DNA of 64,000 bases, taken from the NCBI RefSeq assembly GCF_004362015.1, contig NZ_SNWW01000002.1:1-64000 (forward strand), read 5' to 3'. Shown here in pieces: positions 45,639 through 54,101 of this stretch. The stretch comes from Flavobacterium chryseum (lineage in GTDB: Bacteria > Bacteroidota > Bacteroidia > Flavobacteriales > Flavobacteriaceae). The position numbers were made by a program, and so were the translations under genes. The number at the start of each line of letters is the position of its first letter. The stretch's first letter is position 1. The notes beneath the pieces are model-generated. The model worked only from the letters and a program-made list of their open reading frames with translations. It ran no database searches and was not told where the DNA came from.

Positions 45639-46727
45639 TTATTTAATGATCTTGATGGTTGATTGTTCGTTCAGATAAGCACTGTTGGAGATTACGATCT
45701 GATCTGTTTTCTGAAGACCTTCTTTGATGAATACTTTATTGTTCTCAAATTTATTGATTATTACCGGTTGGCGTTTTACTTTGTTATTCTCTACAATAAA
45801 AACAAACGCTTTGTTTCCGTCTGCCTCAATAAGCGAATTGTACGGAATGATCATAAAATCTTCTGAGTGTTCTGCATTTATTTCGGTTTTTCCAAACATT
45901 CCCACTGCTGGTTTGTTTTTGTTAAGGCTCAGTTTTAATTCAACCTGAAAAGAACCCAATGCTGCATCTGCCGCCTGCGATTTTCTAAAAATAAAAGCAC
46001 CAAATTTTTCGTCCGGATAACCGTCAAGTGTTACAGTGGCTTTCTGTCCTACTTTAACCGCAGCCCATTCTTTGTCTGTCAATCCTACTTTTAGCAGATA
46101 ATTATTGTTCTGGCTCGTTTCATTTATAGCCAGAATTGGCGCTCCTGCGCCGACTATTTCTCCTTCGTTTGCTATTTTTTTCGAAACAAATCCATCTGCA
46201 GCCGCATAAATTTTAGAATAACGTGCATTAAAAGCAACAGCATCTTTCTGTTTTTTAGCAATGTCAAGACCTGTTTTTGTATTCTGAAGCTGTTCTAATG
46301 TGTAAACACTGTCTTTGTAGAGATTGCCTGCTCGTTTATAATCACGTTCGTACTTTTTGAGATTCAGATCAGTTTGGTTTAAACCGGCATTAATTTCTGT
46401 TTCGTCTAACGATGCCAAAAGTTGTCCTTTCTTAAAAAACTGTCCTTCTTCAACATAAATTCGATTGATGATGCCTCCGATTTTAAATCCGTAATTTGCC
46501 TGGTTTTCTGTTGTTACCAAACCCGATGCGCTTATGGTATTCTTAAGGGCCAAAGATTGAACTGAGGCTGTTTTAATCGGAATAACATCTGCGCTTTCAA
46601 AGGGTAAATTTTCTTTTTTTTCTTCTTTACAGGCGTAAAAAAGCGATAGAACAAGCAGTAGAACCAGGCTTTTTCTACTATCTGGTATAAAACTTCCTTT
46701 TAGGTATTTTTGAATCTTTGATTTCAT
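45639..46727 (-). CDS. RND efflux periplasmic adaptor lipoprotein
   Basis: A 362-residue membrane-fusion protein. The lipoprotein signal ends LSLFYACKEE (lipidated Cys33). The barrel-sandwich and hairpin region are visible: GFKIGGIINRIYVEEGQFFKKGQLLASLDETE, then YERDYKRAGNLYKDSVYTLEQLQNTKTGLDIA and YSKIYAAADGFVSKKIANEGEIVGAGAPILAI. It links the permease and the outer-membrane channel. Middle gene of the three-gene operon. Confidence 0.9.
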   Translation of the reverse strand: MKSKIQKYLKGSFIPDSRKSLVLLLVLSLFYACKEEKKENLPFESADVIPIKTASVQSLALKNTISASGLVTTENQANYGFKIGGIINRIYVEEGQFFKKGQLLASLDETEINAGLNQTDLNLKKYERDYKRAGNLYKDSVYTLEQLQNTKTGLDIAKKQKDAVAFNARYSKIYAAADGFVSKKIANEGEIVGAGAPILAINETSQNNNYLLKVGLTDKEWAAVKVGQKATVTLDGYPDEKFGAFIFRKSQAADAALGSFQVELKLSLNKNKPAVGMFGKTEINAEHSEDFMIIPYNSLIEADGNKAFVFIVENNKVKRQPVIINKFENNKVFIKEGLQKTDQIVISNSAYLNEQSTIKIIK

Positions 46728-46738
46728 TTTTTTTGTTT

Positions 46739-48070
46739 TTAGTTAAAAGTAAAAGTGGCGTTGGCTCTTTCTAATTCCGCAAAAACAATCCAGGAATTAT
46801 AAAGCGAAATATTGGTGTTAAGCTGTGCATTTACCCATTGGTTCTGCGCATCCAGAAGCTCTATGTAAATGGCCTGGCCTTCTTTGTATAGTTTGGTAAT
46901 ATCGTCGTTGTATTTTTTGGCCGACTGTTTTTGATTTTTATCTGCATAAAACTGCTCCAAGGCCGATTTTAGATTGTTCTGTGAAATCTGAAACTGAAGC
47001 AGTAATTGCTGTTTGACATTATCAGTCTGGGAACTTATTTTTTTCTGATCCTCTTCGACTTGTTTCAGTTTATACTTGTTTTTATTTCCCGAAAAAATAT
47101 TCCACTCTAAACCCACACCGGCAAAATAATACCGTGATTGCTTATCAACTTCAAATTCAAAATCCTGAATTCCGAAATCGGCAAAACCATTTACTTTTGG
47201 CAGCCAGTATGAATTGGTCAGTTTGCTAACATTTTCATTGATTTCTTTAGCCTGCGTCAGCTTTTGCAATTCTTCTCTATTTTGGGTATTTTCTGAAATG
47301 ACTTCTATTGGCGGTACTTCACTCTGATCCGTTTCTATTACGGTATCAAGTTTTTGATTCAATAAAAAATTAAAATATGATCTGGCATTATTGCTGGTCT
47401 GTCGCGCGGTTTCTAAATTGGCCTGAATGCGGATTACCTCATTATCGCTTCGTAAAACGGCAGTTCTGTTTATTTTTTCATTTCTAAATAAAGCCTGATT
47501 TACCCTTTGATTTTCTTTTACCAAAGCCAAAGCATCTTCATAAATCTTAATTCCTTCAACCGACTGCAGGTATTTGTAATAAGCAATTTTAATTTCCTTT
47601 ACTAACTCTCTTTGGTAGATTTCGAGTTCTATTTTTTGAAGCGAAGCCTGCTGGGTTTTGATCCTTTTATTATAAATAATTTCAAAATTTAGCAATGGCA
47701 TCGTGGTATGAATTTTAGCATCATAAAAATTATCCGGATTTATCAAAACCGACTGATTTTCTAACATTGGAAAAGCGTTAGAATTGGTAATCTGATTTAA
47801 AGTAGTGTACACCGGATTCAGCATATCTCCAATAGGAATATCGATTGTCCTTCCGCCTTCTGCTTTTGTGTAACTTCCATTTAAAGAAACTGTTGGATAA
47901 AATAAAGCTTGTGCTTCTTTTAAGGCATACATACTTTTATTTATGTCAAAATTATGCTGCCTGATTACTTCGTTATTTTTTAAGCCTGTCTGTATATAAC
48001 TTTCCAGCTTGTTCTGTGCATACCCTAAATATCCTAGACAGAGTATTGCAAAAGTTAGTTTAATTTTCAT
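46739..48070 (-). CDS. TolC-family outer-membrane efflux channel
   Basis: A 443-residue protein with a signal peptide ending GYAQ. It has two repeated coiled-coil halves typical of OEP/TolC proteins (MYALKEAQALFYPTVSLNG and the later AKEINENVSKLTNSYWLPKVNGFADFGIQ; paired helices with LLDAQNQWVNAQLN). First gene of the efflux operon. A 13-base imperfect operator (48093-48105) lies 23 bases upstream of its start. Confidence 0.9.
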   Translation of the reverse strand: MKIKLTFAILCLGYLGYAQNKLESYIQTGLKNNEVIRQHNFDINKSMYALKEAQALFYPTVSLNGSYTKAEGGRTIDIPIGDMLNPVYTTLNQITNSNAFPMLENQSVLINPDNFYDAKIHTTMPLLNFEIIYNKRIKTQQASLQKIELEIYQRELVKEIKIAYYKYLQSVEGIKIYEDALALVKENQRVNQALFRNEKINRTAVLRSDNEVIRIQANLETARQTSNNARSYFNFLLNQKLDTVIETDQSEVPPIEVISENTQNREELQKLTQAKEINENVSKLTNSYWLPKVNGFADFGIQDFEFEVDKQSRYYFAGVGLEWNIFSGNKNKYKLKQVEEDQKKISSQTDNVKQQLLLQFQISQNNLKSALEQFYADKNQKQSAKKYNDDITKLYKEGQAIYIELLDAQNQWVNAQLNTNISLYNSWIVFAELERANATFTFN

Positions 48071-48092
48071 TTATTGTACATTGTTTATAATT

Positions 48093-48105
48093 TGAACTAT
48101 GTTCA
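48093..48105 (-). promoter_or_regulatory. TetR operator of the efflux operon
   Basis: TGAAC-TAT-GTTCA, followed on the plus strand by a T-rich flank, shares its core GAAC-N3-GTTC with the much longer palindrome at 48781-48809 upstream of the TetR gene. The pair suggests that the one regulator controls both itself and the pump. Confidence 0.7.
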
Positions 48106-48125
48106 TTTTTTTGATTAAAAAATTT

Positions 48126-48743
48126 TTAAAGCTTTTCTATCATTTTTAAATATTCATTGTATCCGTCATACAAAATGGTATCCGGATTAGTAAAATTTAC
48201 GTTTTTAATTCTCTGGTGAATTTCCAGACAGCACATACCATGTACCAAACTCCAAACCATAAATGCCAATGGTTCAGCGCTATGACCTTTAAAATATCCT
48301 TTATTAATACATTCTTCAATAGTTTTTTTAACTAATCCAAATGCTGTACATCCTTCGTCCCAATCTTCATTCTCGGACTCTTTGAGGAATTCTATTGGCG
48401 CTTTTAGATTAAACATCAAATCGTACATTTCAGAATTTTCGATGGCAAATTTAATATAGGTAAACCCCATTTTCCTTAATCTTTCCTTCGGATCTTCTAC
48501 AGTATATAACTCCATAAAATAACTATCTAATTCCTGAAAACCTATCGTGTGAAGATCATGGAGAATATCGTTTTTATCTTTAAAATAAACATAAACAGTG
48601 CCTACACTGTAGTTAATTTCTTCAGCAATGTTTCTTATGGTAGTCTGTTCAATTCCTTTTTCAACAAAAAGCTTTTTAGCACCTTTTAATATCAGGGCTT
48701 TTAAAGCTTCTTTTTCTCTTGCTTTTCTATCTACTATACTCAT
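48126..48743 (-). CDS. TetR/AcrR-family regulator of the efflux operon
   Basis: A regulator of about 205 residues. The helix-turn-helix is AKKLFVEKGIEQTTIRNIAEEINYSVGTVYVYFKDKNDIL near residues 20-60. The C-terminal domain is of the WHG type (ENSEMYDLMFNL and MVWSLVHGMCCLEI). An in-frame ATG at 48773 is not usable: the -7 box TATCTTTG (minus strand, 48771-48778) overlaps it, so transcription begins downstream, and the start here (MSIVDRKARE, 48743) is the first available. It lies 55 bases before the TolC gene on the same strand and is autoregulated through 48781-48809. Confidence 0.9.
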   Translation of the reverse strand: MSIVDRKAREKEALKALILKGAKKLFVEKGIEQTTIRNIAEEINYSVGTVYVYFKDKNDILHDLHTIGFQELDSYFMELYTVEDPKERLRKMGFTYIKFAIENSEMYDLMFNLKAPIEFLKESENEDWDEGCTAFGLVKKTIEECINKGYFKGHSAEPLAFMVWSLVHGMCCLEIHQRIKNVNFTNPDTILYDGYNEYLKMIEKL

Positions 48744-48770
48744 ACTTATCTGTTCCAGACTTACTACTGA

Positions 48771-48809
48771 CAAAGATATAAAATAAAATGAACAACGTTC
48801 ATTTTATTT
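48771..48809 (-). promoter_or_regulatory. TetR autoregulatory operator and -7 box
   Basis: A perfect palindrome, AAATAAAATGAAC-AAC-GTTCATTTTATTT (48781-48809), stands directly upstream of the minus-strand -7 box TATCTTTG (48771-48778). Repressor binding would block the -33 region. This is the same geometry as the operators of the other TetR system at 15515-15550. Confidence 0.85.
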
Positions 48810-48831
48810 TCAGTTAAATATTTTATATAAA

Positions 48832-49597
48832 TTAAGATTGCAATCTGGCCGTAATGCCTTTATGATTCAATAACTTGTAAGCTAACTTTGGTAAAAATCT
48901 ATTTAACAGATAAATCGCTTTTGTATCGCCAACACGAATAGTGTACGTATTGTTTTTTAATCCTTTTATCAAAGCATCAATTAGCACATCTGGTGTTATC
49001 GATTTACCTTCCATTCCCTCAGACATATTTGTTTTTACCAACGGGGGCAATAATTCAAATATTTTTATGCTGCTTCCAATTATCTGTAAATGATCTCGTA
49101 ATGCTTCGGTATAAAAACGTACTGCAGCTTTTGATGCTGAATAAGTCGGTACAAGATTGGACGGCGTGTAACTCAATATCGATGATGTATTGATAATAGC
49201 TGCTTCTTTTCTGCTTAAGCATATTCAGAAAAAGATCATTTAAGAGAATAACTCCTAAGTAGTTAGTATTAATTTCTATGGCAGCTTTCTCAAAATGTTT
49301 TGAATTACTGAAACCTAAATTATCCTGGCCATTCATAATTCCGGCATTGTTATAAAGTATATCGATACCACCCATTTCATTAATTTGATTGTACAAAGCA
49401 ATCGCAGCTTCCTGGCTGGACGCATCACTTTTAATGGTCGTAATGGATGGATGCATTTTTTTGGCAAGATCTAATTTTTTCTGATCTCTTCCTGTAATAA
49501 TTACTTTAGCGCCTTCTGTAATGAATTGTTTTGCTGCCTCTAATCCTATTCCGGCAGAACCACCGGTAATTAATATTGTTTTTCCTTTTAATTCCAT
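48832..49597 (-). pseudogene. SDR-family oxidoreductase, single-base frameshift
   Basis: A classical SDR in two frames. Residues 1-130 (ILITGGSAGIGLEAAKQF, NNAGIMN, LNDLFLNMLKQK) are in the frame starting at 49597. The rest (EAAIINTSSILSYTP, YSASKAAVRFYTEALRDHL, ending ITARLQS at 48832) is in another. The shift is in the A tract near 49208 (AAAA where AAA would keep frame). Tyr and Lys of the active site are intact beyond the shift, so this is a recent mutation or a sequencing error. It is divergent from the HxlR regulator, a frequent pairing of SDR with HxlR. Confidence 0.8.
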
Positions 49598-49624
49598 TAT
49601 TTCTTAGCTTAAAATTATTATTTG

Positions 49625-49683
49625 TATATTTGCTTGCGAATTGCAAGTGCAAATATAAAAGCATTTACTTGTAAAATGCAAGT
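49625..49683. promoter_or_regulatory. Divergent promoters with two HxlR-type palindromes
   Basis: TATATTTG on the plus strand (49625-49632) and TATATTTG on the minus strand (49650-49657) are face-to-face -7 boxes for the HxlR and SDR genes. Between and beside them lie CTTGC-GAATT-GCAAG (49633-49647) and ACTTG-N7-CAAGT (49667-49683), matching the ACTTGCN..GCAAGT sites used by HxlR-family regulators. One bound repressor would control both directions. Confidence 0.75.
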
Positions 49684-49700
49684 GGTTTTAAATTTATTTT

Positions 49701-50114
49701 ATGAAAACTCAAAAAAAGAGATCAGACTGCCCGGTAAGTTTTTCACTTGAAGCCTTTGGTGACAAGTGGTCACTATTGATTGTGAGGGATTTAATGCTTA
49801 AAAAAAAATGTACCTATGGCGAATTGGCCAAATCTGATGAGAAGATAGCAACTAACATTTTGGCTGCCCGACTGCTTTCATTAGAAGAAAACGGAATTAT
49901 TCAGAAACTGGAGCATCCGGAAAGTAAAGCCAAAGTATTATATCAATTGACACAGAAAGGAATGGATTTAATTCCCATAATTGTTGAAATTAATCTTTGG
50001 GCTGAAAAGTATACCAAAATTCCTGATAAAAGAAAGGAATTGCTGGGACAGATGAAGGCTGATAAGGAAGGATTTATTAAAAATGCTTTAAAAGAACTTG
50101 AATCAAATCTATAG
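49701..50114 (+). CDS. HxlR-family winged-helix regulator
   Basis: A 137-residue MarR-like regulator with the HxlR signature: CPVSFSLEAFGDKWSLLIVRDLM with the conserved N-terminal Cys, the recognition helix region KIATNILAARLLSLEENGII and the wing YQLTQKGMDLIPI. Such regulators often sense electrophiles or reactive carbonyls through the Cys and control an adjacent reductase. The divergent SDR fits. Confidence 0.9.
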   Translation: MKTQKKRSDCPVSFSLEAFGDKWSLLIVRDLMLKKKCTYGELAKSDEKIATNILAARLLSLEENGIIQKLEHPESKAKVLYQLTQKGMDLIPIIVEINLWAEKYTKIPDKRKELLGQMKADKEGFIKNALKELESNL

Positions 50115-50120
50115 TATATA

Positions 50121-50307
50121 TTACATTGAAGCTGCCTCCAATCTTATCTTCATTCTTTCTTCAACATCTCGATAACTTAAAGTAAACCTAAGTTTGAAAT
50201 ATACTGCCTGCAGAATAATAGACTTTGGATAGCAATGACCTTTCGTATTCATTTTTCGATGGGTTTAAATTCTAAAGATAAATGTTATTCCCAGATGTGA
50301 CAGAACC
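50121..50307 (-). pseudogene. IS6-family transposase N-terminal fragment and element end
   Basis: A 43-codon frame from ATG at 50252 (MNTKGHCYPKSIILQAVYF, LSYRDVEERMKI) to a stop at 50121 matches the start of the intact transposase at 34072-34737. The element end TGACAGAACC is near 50297-50307, preceded by the conserved TTATTCCCAGATG. The remaining three quarters of the IS is missing. Confidence 0.8.
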
Positions 50308-50360
50308 GAAAATAATATGACCATAACAAGAGATAAAATTGAGATTAAACAGAAATATAA

Positions 50361-50394
50361 AAAAGAGGCTGTTCCTTTACGGAAAGCCTCTTTT
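50361..50394 (-). terminator. Terminator at the end of the PUL operon
   Basis: The stem AAAAGAGGCT / AGCCTCTTTT with a loop of about 14 bases is flanked by A and T runs on both sides. It lies about 95 bases past the GH16 stop. The rest of 50310-50489 shows no gene. Confidence 0.75.
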
Positions 50395-50489
50395 AAAAGT
50401 TGTATTTTGAAGAATTGAATTCGAACTATCAGTGCTGGCTACAACATAAATATTTATAATTTTCGAAATCTGCTTCCTCCGCTTATCAA

Positions 50490-51413
50490 TTAGATTGGTC
50501 TTTTGTAAACCGTTACATCATCTACCCACATCATTACAGATGAAAATAAGTTAATTTTATTAGGGTCTATAAAATTAGAGTCTTTTGATCCCACATTCAT
50601 ATTGAAAATAATCGAATGTGTTCCAAAATTATTAAAATTAAGATTAGCTACACTACTGTTCATATATGTTGCAACAGTTACATTGTCAACCTTTATGGTT
50701 ACGGTTACAACATTGTTTTGCATTTTCCAGAAGGATTCATATAAATGCCATCCGTTATTTCCGTTTAAATTAAAACTACCGGGATAGTTTCTTTCGGCAG
50801 CGTTTCCTAATAAGTTGTTTCCGGAAGAAGTTCCATAAAAAATATTTGAAGTATAACGGCTGGCGTTAGGTGCAAAAGAGTAACCTTCCAGAATATCAAT
50901 TTCTCCTTTGGTTGGCCATGCGTTTTGCTGTACAGACCAAAAGGCCGGCCATGCACCGTAAGTATCTGAGAAAGATTTGTAGGTTCCGCCATCCATCGCT
51001 ATTAATTTAATATTAGCAGAAAGCATATACTCTGTATTGTTTTCTGGTTTGTATTGATAATGAGAACTAATGAAACCAGATTGATATTTGTAAGTGCTTA
51101 ATTTGGTTGTTTTGATTTCTAAACATTGTTTTCCATCTCTCCATTGTGTGGTAGGTACCGAACTATTATAGTCACAATACCAGGAATTATAATCCGATCG
51201 TTGTTCTTTTGTCCATTGTGACAAATTAGAGCCTACATTGAATGTGTCTTCAAATTGTTTCACCCAGGGTGCGGCGGCTATTTTACCTGTACTTTTAGAG
51301 GTATTTACACTTGCCAATTGGTCTTCTTCCAATACAGGACTTGTATTATCTGAGCAGGATGCAAATCCTAAAACACATGATAATGCTAATGATAACAAAT
51401 TTAATTTTTTCAT
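50490..51413 (-). CDS. GH16-family glycoside hydrolase lipoprotein
   Basis: A 307-residue surface or periplasmic lipoprotein (lipobox LGFASC, Cys20). The catalytic GH16 motif is GEIDILEGY with Glu171, Asp173 and Glu176, the usual nucleophile/helper/acid-base set ExDxxE. AWPAFWSVQ before it and NGWHLYESFWKM after it also fit. GH16 enzymes cleave beta-1,3/1,4-glucans (laminarin, lichenan), agar or related glycans. The neighbours GH10 and GH3 point to plant-type beta-glucan/xylan rather than algal agar, but the subfamily cannot be fixed by eye. Last gene of the SusC-SusD operon. Confidence 0.85.
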   Translation of the reverse strand: MKKLNLLSLALSCVLGFASCSDNTSPVLEEDQLASVNTSKSTGKIAAAPWVKQFEDTFNVGSNLSQWTKEQRSDYNSWYCDYNSSVPTTQWRDGKQCLEIKTTKLSTYKYQSGFISSHYQYKPENNTEYMLSANIKLIAMDGGTYKSFSDTYGAWPAFWSVQQNAWPTKGEIDILEGYSFAPNASRYTSNIFYGTSSGNNLLGNAAERNYPGSFNLNGNNGWHLYESFWKMQNNVVTVTIKVDNVTVATYMNSSVANLNFNNFGTHSIIFNMNVGSKDSNFIDPNKINLFSSVMMWVDDVTVYKRPI

Positions 51414-51462
51414 AATTTTTTGTGGTTAATTAATAGTATAGTAAAGTATTATGCTTTAAAAT

Positions 51463-52854
51463 TTAATCTAAACCTTCGAGAAATCCGGTATGCGAACTTT
51501 TGATAGCAAAATTTGCGTCATACAATAAAGGCCAGTCATTTCCAACATGGTTAAGATCTGTGTTATACGGAATCCAGGATTCATTATCCTTCATTCCCCA
51601 AATCGTTAAAGCGTATTTGTTTGCTGCCGGAAGTGCATTATAGATTTTTACCATTTCTTTGTATTTTTCTTTTTGAGCTAATCTTCTTTCATTTGTAAAA
51701 GTAGAGATGTCATTAAATTGATTGACTTGAATGTCTAATTCTGAAACATGAATTTTCAGACCCTTTGAAACAGCTCTGTTAATATCTGTTTCGATTTGAG
51801 TTTTTGTTGGGCTTAAATAAGTATTATGCATTTGAAAACCAACACCATCAATAAGGTTACTTGTTTTTAGATCATCTATAATGCTAAAAACTTTATCTTG
51901 TTTTGGGATATTGGTCGACGTTGCATAATCATTATAAAACAATAATAAATTTGTGTCACCTGCTGTAGTTGCTGCATTTCTTGCCCATTGAAAACAATCT
52001 TTTACATAATTAGGTCCCATTCGTCTAAGAAAAATAGTATTTCTCATATTGCCGCCATTATCATCTACAGATTCATTAACCACATCCCAGGATTTTACTT
52101 TTCCGGCATAATGCGTCACAACATCCGTAATATATTTTTTTACTTCTGCAGCAAATTCAGCATCAGTACCAGAAAAATCGGTTAGCCATTTTGGTACTGA
52201 ATTGTGCCATACTAAAGCGTGACCGTGAACATTGATGCCATTTGAATTTCCGTAAGCAACAATTTGATCAGCCACTGTCCAGTTATAAACACCGCTTGTA
52301 GTAGAAATTTGATCCATTTTCATTTCATATTCGGCAGAAATACTGCTAAATTCATTTTTCAAAATAATATCATAAGGGCTTCCGCTGGTTAATTGCGAAG
52401 CCTTTATTGCCATACCAACAAAAAATGGATTTGCCACCTTATTGACTTTTACTTTTAAAAATGTAGGATCTTCAGGAATACCGTTAGACCCGGTAGTTAC
52501 AACACTAATAACATTTGAATAACCCGAAGTTTGCGTCTCTGATTTGGCTCTTACTCTGTAATAATATTGCGTACCACCCGCTAAACCAACCACAACTTCA
52601 TTCAAATCAGTCACTTCTTTTGAATTGTAATTGGGCACAATTGCTGTAAAATTTTCGGTTGTAGAAACATCTAAAAGATAGCTTTTAGAATTGGAAACAT
52701 AATTCCATTTAGCTTTAAAACCATTGTCATTCACATCTTTTGGTGCATTTGCAATGGGTGTTTCTAAAGTTTCAACAGTTTCATTGTCATCTTTAGAACA
52801 GGCATTTAAAAAAAAGAAGAGACTGCTGAGCACTAGTAAAAATTTAATTTTCAT
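51463..52854 (-). CDS. GH10 endo-1,4-beta-xylanase lipoprotein with FN3 domain
   Basis: A 463-residue lipoprotein (LNACSKDD, Cys19). A fibronectin-III-like domain covers residues 32-121, followed by a GH10 barrel (about 135-460). GH10 hallmarks: GINVHGHALVWHNSVPKWL, the acid/base Glu261 in WDVVNESVDD and the nucleophile Glu372 in IHVSELDIQV; WGMKDNESW closes the active site. It is expected to cut the xylan backbone, or mixed-linkage glucan, at the cell surface. It lies between the glycan-binding protein gene and GH16. Confidence 0.9.
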   Translation of the reverse strand: MKIKFLLVLSSLFFFLNACSKDDNETVETLETPIANAPKDVNDNGFKAKWNYVSNSKSYLLDVSTTENFTAIVPNYNSKEVTDLNEVVVGLAGGTQYYYRVRAKSETQTSGYSNVISVVTTGSNGIPEDPTFLKVKVNKVANPFFVGMAIKASQLTSGSPYDIILKNEFSSISAEYEMKMDQISTTSGVYNWTVADQIVAYGNSNGINVHGHALVWHNSVPKWLTDFSGTDAEFAAEVKKYITDVVTHYAGKVKSWDVVNESVDDNGGNMRNTIFLRRMGPNYVKDCFQWARNAATTAGDTNLLLFYNDYATSTNIPKQDKVFSIIDDLKTSNLIDGVGFQMHNTYLSPTKTQIETDINRAVSKGLKIHVSELDIQVNQFNDISTFTNERRLAQKEKYKEMVKIYNALPAANKYALTIWGMKDNESWIPYNTDLNHVGNDWPLLYDANFAIKSSHTGFLEGLD

Positions 52855-52932
52855 ACTGTTTTTTTATTATAGAATATTCTGGAATACTCTTATTATATTT
52901 TCTTTGTTATTTATGATATAATTCACTTTTAT

Positions 52933-52964
52933 AAAGAGGCTGCTTTGATGACAACCTCTTTTTT
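52933..52964. terminator. Hairpin between SGBP and GH10 genes
   Basis: AAAGAGGCTG and CAACCTCTTT form a stem of ten pairs (one G-T) around an 11-base loop. The T run is on the plus strand, so for the minus-strand operon it may act as an attenuator or mRNA-stability element rather than a full stop. Confidence 0.5.
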
Positions 52965-52987
52965 AGTAAAGTGCATACAATCCTCAA

Positions 52988-54091
52988 TTATTGGTAACGA
53001 ATTTTAATATTGTCAAATTTTATCACACTAGGATTTGGCGTATCACTCTGTACAATTCCTACTTTGATTTCATTAACTTTAGAAGCGTCCAGCGTAGTAG
53101 CAGGCAGTCCAAACCCATAATTATCTTTAAAATCAGCTAAGGTTATGGTTTTTGTTGTCCAATTTATATCGGTTATTTTAAAATTATAACCATAATCTTT
53201 ACCATCGATGGTGTTTAATTGTATGGCAAATTGAGCGCCTATTACATTGGCACTAACGTCAATATCTATAAAAGTTCTTGCAGCATCAGTGTTTGATGTA
53301 CTTAGAAAACTAGTTCCTCCTCCGGCGCTGCTTCCGTTGTAACCGTTGGCAGTTGAACCAGTCCATGCAAGTGCTGCATAATTACCTGTTGGACCACCTG
53401 CAGTATTTGCGTTAAAACTATCGATATCGCCATAAGAATTCCAACTCGTTCTGACACCATTTCCGTCAAAATCAGATACTATAACTAGTGTGGCAAAATT
53501 TATTGTTGTTTTTGCTGTACCTCCCGGAGTAGTGATTATTAATTCTGATCCTGAAACTGCATCTGCAGGTAAACCGATAATAATTGAAGAAGATGATTTT
53601 AGAGTATAATTTAATGCTTTTCCTCCTAAGGTTACCGAAGAAATATTATAAAACCAGGTGCCTTCAATTTCCAGCGGAAATCCCGGAGTTGCTACAGCCG
53701 GAATTGTTTTTGTAACGGTAGGAACAGGTTGTAAAATCTCGATATCTTTTGTAAATGAACCGGCAGCTGTTTCAAATGTAATGGGTTGTACACCAAATCT
53801 GCTTCCTAGTTTTTCGTCAAAAGGAATCGTAAAAATAAATGCTTTATCTGAATTATGATTAGGATTAAAACTGATATTAATTTTATTATCCAGCGTAATC
53901 TTTTTTAATCCCGCTAAACCTTCACCTTCGACCCTAACTTTATTTAACGGAAAAGCCTGATTAAGTAAATCTCCGGGTTCAGCAACCATTGCATCTATAG
54001 TTGCAGTAGTACTATTATCATCATTTTGGCAAGCTGTAAAAGAAACCAGAGCCAAAAGAATTATAATTCTATATTTTATTTTATTGATCAT
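52988..54091 (-). CDS. Surface glycan-binding lipoprotein with IPT/TIG domains
   Basis: A 367-residue lipoprotein (SFTACQND, Cys21). Two IPT/TIG-like beta-sandwich repeats (AEPGDLLNQAFPLNKVRVEGEGLAGLKKITLDN; VATPGFPLEIEGTWFYNISSVTLGG) are followed by a C-terminal jelly-roll-like segment (DFDGNGVRTSWNSYGDID to FDNIKIRY). The position directly after SusD and the layout fit a SusE-position surface glycan-binding protein that captures polysaccharide for the SusC/D complex. Not enzymatic as far as visible. Confidence 0.8.
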   Translation of the reverse strand: MINKIKYRIIILLALVSFTACQNDDNSTTATIDAMVAEPGDLLNQAFPLNKVRVEGEGLAGLKKITLDNKINISFNPNHNSDKAFIFTIPFDEKLGSRFGVQPITFETAAGSFTKDIEILQPVPTVTKTIPAVATPGFPLEIEGTWFYNISSVTLGGKALNYTLKSSSSIIIGLPADAVSGSELIITTPGGTAKTTINFATLVIVSDFDGNGVRTSWNSYGDIDSFNANTAGGPTGNYAALAWTGSTANGYNGSSAGGGTSFLSTSNTDAARTFIDIDVSANVIGAQFAIQLNTIDGKDYGYNFKITDINWTTKTITLADFKDNYGFGLPATTLDASKVNEIKVGIVQSDTPNPSVIKFDNIKIRYQ

Positions 54092-54101
54092 AGTATAAAA
54101 A

